DNA of 10,446 nucleotides from JBOGZI01 sp050697275 (lineage in GTDB: Bacteria > Actinomycetota > Thermoleophilia > Solirubrobacterales > 70-9): positions 1-10,446 of the forward strand of contig JBOGZI010000041.1 in NCBI GenBank assembly GCA_050697275.1, in the 5' to 3' direction. This document shows positions 6,210-10,446 of the stretch, one piece after another. Both the position numbers and the translations under genes were made by a program. Positions within the stretch are counted from its first letter, which is position 1; the number at the start of each line of letters is the position of its first letter. The notes below the pieces were generated by a model. It saw nothing but the letters and a program-made list of their open reading frames with translations. It made no database searches and was not told the origin of the DNA.

Positions 6210-6239
6210 ATTCTCCCGTGCCTGCCGTGAGCCTGTCAA
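6210..6239 (-). promoter_or_regulatory. Sigma70-type promoter upstream of the DUF1059 gene
   Basis: On the minus strand a perfect -35 box TTGACA (6239-6234) is followed by an 18-base spacer and the -10-like hexamer GAGAAT (6215-6210), which matches TATAAT at four positions including the key A2 and T6. Transcription would start near 6203 and give a leader of about 20 bases to the ATG at 6180. The element begins 11 bases past the leuB stop, in one of only two sizeable gaps in the run. It would drive the DUF1059 gene, ilvE and perhaps the genes beyond, independently of the leuCD part. Confidence 0.6.
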
Positions 6240-6249
6240 CCCGGGAAGC

Positions 6250-7332
6250 TCAGAGAGCGCCCAGCACGGCGTCGGTCATCCCCCGGGTCCCGACCTCGCG
6301 CGTGCCCTCCCCTCCCCCCAGGTCGGGGGTCCGCAGGCCCTCGGCCAGCGCCGTGTCGACCGCCGCCTCCAGGCGCGCCGCGTCGTCCTCCCGCCCAAGC
6401 CCGTGGCGCAGCAGCATCGCGACCGAGAGCAGGGTTGCCAGCGGGTTGGCGATCCCCTGGCCCGCGATGTCGGGCGCCGAGCCGTGCACCGGCTCGAACA
6501 GACCCGGCCCGTCGCCGCCGAGGCTGGCGGAGGGCAGCATCCCCAGCGATCCGGTCAGCATCGCGGCCTCGTCGCTGAGGATGTCGCCGAAGAGGTTCTC
6601 GGTGAGGATCACGTCGAAGCCGGTCGGGTTGGAGACGAGCTGCATCGCGGCGTTGTCGACCAGGACGTGCTCGAGGGCGATCTCAGGGAACTCATCCGAG
6701 GCGATCCTCTCCACCGTCTCCCGCCAGAGGCGCGAGGTCTCGAGCACGTTCGCCTTGTCCACGGAGCTCACCTTGGCGGTGCCGGCCTCCCCCCCGGGCC
6801 GCGTGGCGGCGGCATTGAAGGCGACGCGGCTGATCCGCTGCACCTCCTCGACGGTGTAGGCACAGTCGTCGTGGGCGCGGTCGCCGTCGCGACCGCTGTC
6901 GCCGAAGTAGATCCCGCCCGTCAGCTCGCGCACCACGAGCAGGTCCGTGCCCTCGATCCGCTCGCGCCGCAGGGGGCTCGCCTCCAGCAGCGCCTCGCTG
7001 GGCCGCACGGGGCGCAGGTTCGCGAAGAGGCCGAGTCCCTTGCGCAGCCTCAGCAGCCCCTGCTCGGGCCGCGGGGCGTCCGGATCGGTGGTGTCCCACT
7101 TCGGCCCGCCGACTGCGCAGAGCAGCACCGCGTCGGAGGACCGGCAGGCCTTGAGTACCTCGTCGGTGAGCGCCGTGCGGTGCTCGTCGATCGAGGCGCC
7201 CCCGATCGGGTGCTCGGATATCTCGAAGTCCCCGAGCTTGCCCAGCACCTCCCCGGCCGCGGCGCCGATCTCCGGGCCGATGCCGTCGCCGGGCAGAAGC
7301 ACGATCTGCGCCCGCTGGTCCGCTGCGGTCAC
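6250..7332 (-). CDS. leuB: 3-isopropylmalate dehydrogenase
   Basis: This NAD-dependent beta-decarboxylating dehydrogenase turns 3-isopropylmalate into 2-oxoisocaproate. In citramalate-using bacteria it also turns 3-methylmalate into 2-oxobutyrate. The 360-residue form shows LLPGDGIGPE (12-21), LFANLRPVRP (102-111), VRELTGGIYFG (134-144), VDKANVLETSRLW (191-203, K193 catalytic), VDNAAMQL (225-232), the family signature NLFGDILSDEAAMLTGSLGML (246-266) and GSAPDIAGQGIANP. I chose the GTG at 7330-7332 because it gives the normal distance to the first beta-strand, with GGAGAGG ending 9 bases upstream. An ATG at 7387-7389, 1 base past the methyltransferase stop, would add 19 residues and is a real alternative. 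The gap to the next gene is 69 bases. Confidence 0.93.
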   Translation of the reverse strand: MTAADQRAQIVLLPGDGIGPEIGAAAGEVLGKLGDFEISEHPIGGASIDEHRTALTDEVLKACRSSDAVLLCAVGGPKWDTTDPDAPRPEQGLLRLRKGLGLFANLRPVRPSEALLEASPLRRERIEGTDLLVVRELTGGIYFGDSGRDGDRAHDDCAYTVEEVQRISRVAFNAAATRPGGEAGTAKVSSVDKANVLETSRLWRETVERIASDEFPEIALEHVLVDNAAMQLVSNPTGFDVILTENLFGDILSDEAAMLTGSLGMLPSASLGGDGPGLFEPVHGSAPDIAGQGIANPLATLLSVAMLLRHGLGREDDAARLEAAVDTALAEGLRTPDLGGGEGTREVGTRGMTDAVLGAL

Positions 7333-7390
7333 GCGCCGCGGCCTCTCCAGCTGGACCTCGACCGGATAGGCATCGCCGTACTCCTCCATC

Positions 7391-8206
7391 TCACGGGTTG
7401 CTCCTCGCTTCGCTCGGAGCACCCTCGCGTCTACGGGCATGGATGTTGAGGCGGACGTAGTCGAGCGTCACCGGCTCGTCGAGCTGACTCATCACGGAGT
7501 CGATGAACCGGTCGCGCAGGTCGTCGGGCAGGTGAGAGAGGTGCGGGCCGAGGCCGGAAGTCGACACGTATTCCCGCGGGCGATCGGGACGGACGGGCTT
7601 CGGGTCGAGTTCACAGCGGATCTCGTCGAAACCGGCCTCCTCCAGCCTGGCCTTGGTCTCCTCGGGGCTGGCGAAATTCCACATTGCTGACATGCCCTCG
7701 AAGTGCGGCGCGATCTCCGGGTCTGCCGCCGCTTTCGCGATCGCTTCCGCAAGCCTGGCGACATTGCCGGCCCCGCCGCACTGGGCCACCAGCCGCCCCC
7801 CGGGTCGCAGGACGCCATGGATGCGACGGAAGAGGTTGTCGTGGTCGAGGACCCAGTGGAAGGTGGCGGTGGAGAAGACGAGGTCGACCGGCTCGGGCGA
7901 CTCGAGCTCCGCCAGGTCCATCACGAGGTAGTCGACTCGGTCGCCCAGGCGTTCTCGCGCCTTCGCGATCATGTCCTCCGATCCGTCCAGGACGATCACC
8001 CTTCCCTGCGGCAGGCGCTCCAGCAGCCGCTCGGTCACCCGGCCGGAGCCGGCGCCGGCATCGAGCACCGTTTCATCGCCGGCCAACTCGAGGCGCTCGA
8101 GCACCTCCACGCCCCATTCGAACTGCGGATCGGCGATCGCGTCGTAGGTATCGGCGTCCCACTCCCGGGGGCCGGTGTTCATGGCCCGTGCGCCGGTGTC
8201 GCTCAC
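7391..8206 (-). CDS. Class I SAM-dependent methyltransferase, trans-aconitate methyltransferase-like
   Basis: This 271-residue Rossmann-fold methyltransferase has the SAM loop VLDAGAGSG (47-55), the acidic residue D74 at the end of beta-2 (IVLDGSEDMI), MDLAEL (96-101), and the FSTATFHWVLDHDNLFRRI stretch (111-129) followed by LRPGG. The N-terminal REWDADTYD and the FHWV segment resemble the Tam (trans-aconitate 2-methyltransferase) group, which esterifies a carboxylate of tricarboxylic-acid-like substrates. The GTG (8204-8206) overlaps the leuD stop in a GTGA junction. An ATG at 8180-8182 would remove 8 residues. The gene sits between leuD and leuB with no gap, so its substrate may be an intermediate or by-product of the pathway. 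A general UbiE/MenG-type role cannot be excluded. Confidence 0.82.
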   Translation of the reverse strand: MSDTGARAMNTGPREWDADTYDAIADPQFEWGVEVLERLELAGDETVLDAGAGSGRVTERLLERLPQGRVIVLDGSEDMIAKARERLGDRVDYLVMDLAELESPEPVDLVFSTATFHWVLDHDNLFRRIHGVLRPGGRLVAQCGGAGNVARLAEAIAKAAADPEIAPHFEGMSAMWNFASPEETKARLEEAGFDEIRCELDPKPVRPDRPREYVSTSGLGPHLSHLPDDLRDRFIDSVMSQLDEPVTLDYVRLNIHARRREGAPSEARSNP

Positions 8207-8766
8207 AGCGAGGTGGTGACCGGGCCCGCGTCGGCTCGTCCGGAGGACTCGAAGGCGTCGATCGCCTCGGACCGCCCCAGGGTCATCGCGACGTCGTCGA
8301 GACCATTCAGCAGCCGGTGCTTGATCTGCTCGTCGACGTCGAAGCGGAAGACCCCCTCCGCGCAGGTGACCGTCTGGTCGTCGAGGTCGATCCTGGCCTC
8401 CCCGGCGCCGGCGACAGCCCGGCAGCGGTCCTCGTCGAGCACGATCGGCAGCAGCCCGTTCTTGGTGCAGTTGGAGTAGAAGATGTCCGAGAACGAGGGC
8501 GCGATCACGGCATCGAAGCCGTAGTCCTTCAGGGCCCAGACCGCGTGCTCGCGAGAGGACCCGCAGCCGAAGTTCCGGCCTGCGACCAGGATCGGATGCG
8601 GGTGAAGCTCGATCTCGCCCGAGCGGAACCAGTCGTAGAAGAGGAACTCGCCGAACCCGGTCCGCTCGATCCGCTTCAGGAACTGCTTGGGGATGATCTG
8701 ATCCGTGTCGACGTCGGCCCGGTCGAGCACCGCCACCTGCCCCTCGATCAGGTCGATGGCGTCCAT
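8203..8766 (-). CDS. leuD: 3-isopropylmalate dehydratase, small subunit
   Basis: This 187-residue swivel-domain subunit joins LeuC to form isopropylmalate isomerase, which interconverts 2- and 3-isopropylmalate and, in the citramalate route, citramalate and 3-methylmalate. It shows the small-subunit order DVDTDQIIPKQFL (18-30), RTGFGEFLFYDW (35-46), the highly conserved AGRNFGCGSSREHAVWAL (62-79), APSFSDIFYSNCTKNGLLPI (89-108) and a C-terminal LLNGLDDVAMTL segment. The ATG (8764-8766) shares one base with the leuC TGA (TGATG). AGGAG and GGAG lie just before it within leuC, so translation is coupled, as expected for two subunits of one enzyme. The reading frame stays open upstream to about 9693, opposite leuC, but this is not coding. 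Confidence 0.96.
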   Translation of the reverse strand: MDAIDLIEGQVAVLDRADVDTDQIIPKQFLKRIERTGFGEFLFYDWFRSGEIELHPHPILVAGRNFGCGSSREHAVWALKDYGFDAVIAPSFSDIFYSNCTKNGLLPIVLDEDRCRAVAGAGEARIDLDDQTVTCAEGVFRFDVDEQIKHRLLNGLDDVAMTLGRSEAIDAFESSGRADAGPVTTSL

Positions 8767-10151
8767 CAGCTCCAGCTCCTGATGTCCACGAAATGGCCCG
8801 CGACCGCCGCGGCCGCGGCCATCTTCGGGCTGACCAGGTGGGTGCGCCCGCCGGCGCCCTGGCGGCCCTCGAAGTTGCGGTTGGAGGTCGAGGCGCAGCG
8901 CTCCCCAGGGCTGAGGATGTCGGGGTTCATGCCGAGGCACATCGAGCAGCCGGCGCCGCGCCACTCGAAGCCCGCGCCCCGGAAGACCTCGTCGAGGCCT
9001 TCCTCCTCGGCCTGCGCCTTCACCTGGGCGGAGCCGGGCACGACCATCGCCCGCACCGAACCCGCGACCCTGCGCCCATCCACCATCGAGGCGGCCTCGC
9101 GCAGGTCGGAGATGCGGGAGTTGGTGCACGAGCCGATGAAGACGCGCTCGGGCCGGATCTCCTGCATCGGGGTGCCGGGCTTCAGGTCCATGTAGGTGAG
9201 CGCGCGCTCGGCGGCCTCCCGGTCGGCGGGGGAGTCCAGCCGGGCGGGATCCGGGACGTCGTCGGTGACCTGGACCACCATGCCCGGGGTCGTCCCCCAG
9301 GTGACCATCGGCGAGATCTCGGAGGCGTCGATCTCGACCTCGGTGTCGAAGCTCGCGCCCTCGTCGGTGGGCAGCTGGCGCCACCGCTCGACCGCGGCAT
9401 CGAAGTCGTCCGGGACGCCGGGCCGGCCGCGCATGTAGGAGAAGGTGGTCTCGTCGGGAGCGATCATGCCGGCCTTGCCGCCGCCCTCGATCGTCATGTT
9501 GCAGACGGTCAGTCGGTTCTCCATGGTCAGCGCCTCGATCGGCGCCCCCGCGTACTCGACGGCGTGACCCTGCATGCCGCCGACGCCCAGCCGCCCGATG
9601 GTGGCGAGGATCAGGTCCTTGGCGGTGACGCCCTCTCGGAGCTCGCCGCCGTAGAGGATCCGCATGCTCTTCGGCTTCCTCTGGACCAGGCACTGGGTGG
9701 CGAGCACGTGCTCCACCTCTGAGGTGCCGATCCCCATCGCGAAGGCACCGAACGCCCCGTGGGTCGCGGTGTGCGAGTCGCCGCAGACGATCGTCATCCC
9801 GGGCTGCGTCGCGCCGAGCTCGGGTCCGATCACGTGAACGATGCCCTGGCGCTCAGAGCCGAGCGAGTAGATCGGGATGCCGAACTCCTCGCAGTTTCGC
9901 TCCAGCGCCTCGACCTGCTTGCGGGAGAGCTCGTCGGCGATCAGCCTCGCTGCCGGGGTCCCGTCGGTCGGGACGTTGTGGTCGGCGGTCGCCAGCGTCT
10001 TGTCGGGGCGGCGCACGCCGCGGTCGGCGAGCCGGAGCCCATCGAACGCCTGCGCGGAGGTCACCTCGTGGACGAGGTGGAGGTCGATGTAGACGAGGTC
10101 GTCCGCGACCTCGTGTTCATCCCAGATCTTCTCGAACAGGGACTTCGCCAC
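8766..10151 (-). CDS. leuC: 3-isopropylmalate dehydratase, large subunit
   Basis: This 461-residue aconitase-fold subunit holds the catalytic iron-sulphur cluster of isopropylmalate isomerase. The three 4Fe-4S cysteines are visible: C342 in FIGSCTNSR, and C402 and C405 in GAGCSMCLGMNPD. Other family blocks are KTLATADHNVPT (51-62), IVCGDSHTATHGAFGAFAMGIGTSEVEHVLATQ (121-153), NMTIEGGGKAGMIAPDETTF (218-237) and the C-terminal STSNRNFEGRQG (421-432). Its length is that of the bacterial two-subunit form. The GTG start (10149-10151) directly abuts the TAG of the upstream regulator and has AGGAGG 6 bases before it, so initiation is strong. The organism needs cluster assembly and is likely sensitive to oxidative stress at this step, as is usual for the family. 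Confidence 0.97.
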   Translation of the reverse strand: MAKSLFEKIWDEHEVADDLVYIDLHLVHEVTSAQAFDGLRLADRGVRRPDKTLATADHNVPTDGTPAARLIADELSRKQVEALERNCEEFGIPIYSLGSERQGIVHVIGPELGATQPGMTIVCGDSHTATHGAFGAFAMGIGTSEVEHVLATQCLVQRKPKSMRILYGGELREGVTAKDLILATIGRLGVGGMQGHAVEYAGAPIEALTMENRLTVCNMTIEGGGKAGMIAPDETTFSYMRGRPGVPDDFDAAVERWRQLPTDEGASFDTEVEIDASEISPMVTWGTTPGMVVQVTDDVPDPARLDSPADREAAERALTYMDLKPGTPMQEIRPERVFIGSCTNSRISDLREAASMVDGRRVAGSVRAMVVPGSAQVKAQAEEEGLDEVFRGAGFEWRGAGCSMCLGMNPDILSPGERCASTSNRNFEGRQGAGGRTHLVSPKMAAAAAVAGHFVDIRSWS

Positions 10152-10446
10152 CTAGCTCCTCCTGAGCCCGGCGGAGACGATCGCGATCAGCCGTCCCTCG
10201 CCACGGCCATTGTTCTCGAAATGGTGCGGCAGGTCCGCGTCGAAGGTGACGCTGTCGCCCTCGCGCAGCTGGTGGCGCTTCCCGTCGATGAAGAGGTCGA
10301 GCTCACCGTCGAGCACCACAGCGGTCTCGCGGCTGCCCGGCTCGTGCAGCGGCGGGTCGTCCGGCCCGCCGGTGGCGGCGCCGGGCACGAGGGTGTGCTC
10401 GGAGACGTCGGCGCGCTGCCCGGGCAGCGGCGGGGTGAGGACCTCG
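10152..10446 (-). CDS. Cupin-domain protein, probably the C-terminal half of an XRE-cupin transcriptional regulator (partial)
   Basis: The frame is open to the right edge without a stop, so the gene is cut and its N-terminus lies outside the window. The 97 visible residues begin EVLTPPLPGQRADVSEHTL, then show a small cupin barrel: LHEPGSRETAVVLDGELDLFID, GDSVTFDADLPHHFENNG and a closing LIAIVSAG strand. The ELLTP-like entry, the GD-V-F-PHHFEN motif and the C-terminal position fit HTH_3/XRE-cupin sensors of the PuuR type, in which the cupin binds a small effector. The DNA-binding half would lie to the right of 10446. The TAG (10152-10154) touches the leuC start, so it probably shares the leuCD transcript and may regulate it. 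A stand-alone cupin protein is the alternative. Confidence 0.75.
   Translation of the reverse strand, partial: EVLTPPLPGQRADVSEHTLVPGAATGGPDDPPLHEPGSRETAVVLDGELDLFIDGKRHQLREGDSVTFDADLPHHFENNGRGEGRLIAIVSAGLRRS
10158..10163 (-). promoter_or_regulatory. Ribosome binding site of leuC
   Basis: AGGAGG on the minus strand lies 6 bases before the leuC GTG and inside the last codons of the cupin gene. It supports GTG as the start although the codon directly follows the upstream stop. Confidence 0.88.

Noticed and set aside
5824..7449. 541-codon open frame on the plus strand opposite the ilvE start, DUF1059 and leuB
   Set aside because: It crosses three real minus-strand genes and a promoter and has no recognisable domain; it is a mirror of GC-biased codons.
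7684..9195. 503-codon plus-strand frame opposite the methyltransferase, leuD and part of leuC
   Set aside because: It overlaps three well-supported genes and encodes an Arg/Pro-rich product typical of a shadow frame.
8767..9693. Upstream extension of leuD into leuC
   Set aside because: It is an out-of-frame reading of leuC; the ATG at 8766 gives a normal-length LeuD.
1..10446. Mobile elements, CRISPR arrays, tRNA or rRNA genes, defence or secondary-metabolite clusters
   Set aside because: I looked for transposase or integrase motifs, regularly spaced repeats, tRNA-like cloverleaf sequences and att-type duplications and saw none; the genes are housekeeping.

Overview
The window is a GC-rich bacterial segment in which every convincing gene lies on the minus strand. 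It reads as one long, tightly packed amino-acid biosynthesis run, transcribed from the right edge to the left. The gene content (a CimA-type citramalate synthase, a separate LeuC and LeuD, a DegT/DnrJ/EryC1 aminotransferase and an XRE-cupin regulator), the frequent GTG starts and the strong G/C preference at third codon positions suggest a high-GC actinomycete. Thermoleophilia (Solirubrobacterales-like) is my best guess, made from impression only, with no marker gene to prove it.

In transcription order (high to low coordinates) the layout is: the cupin half of a probable XRE-cupin regulator, cut by the right edge (10446-10152); leuC (10151-8766); leuD (8766-8203); a class I SAM methyltransferase of the trans-aconitate methyltransferase type (8206-7391); leuB (7332 or 7389 to 6250); a 69-bp gap with a good sigma70-like promoter and a perfect Shine-Dalgarno; a 52-residue DUF1059 gene (6180-6022); ilvE (5988-4987); a 151-bp gap with a strong RNA hairpin; cimA (4835-3204); a DegT-family PLP aminotransferase (3201-2050); argH (2039-669); and a 3-methyladenine DNA glycosylase (672-91). 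An 11-bp perfect inverted repeat (53-88) just past the last stop probably ends transcription. It may also serve a convergent plus-strand gene whose Gly-rich tail ends at position 47.

The genes make a coherent pathway. CimA condenses pyruvate and acetyl-CoA to citramalate. LeuCD isomerises citramalate and 2-isopropylmalate, and LeuB oxidises both products, giving 2-oxobutyrate (towards isoleucine) and 2-oxoisocaproate (towards leucine). IlvE carries out the final transamination. ArgH adds the last step of arginine synthesis. No leuA, ilvBN, ilvC, ilvD or threonine deaminase is in the window. Most junctions overlap or abut (GTGA, TGATG, TAG-GTG and ATGA types), so the run is probably translationally coupled, with a second promoter and a possible RNA control element at its two real gaps.

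I see no mobile element, CRISPR array, tRNA, rRNA or clearly new multi-gene defence-type system. The most interesting points are the methyltransferase placed between leuD and leuB (yeast Tmt1, its functional relative, methylates 3-isopropylmalate), the structured leader of cimA, and the altered active-site motifs in CimA.
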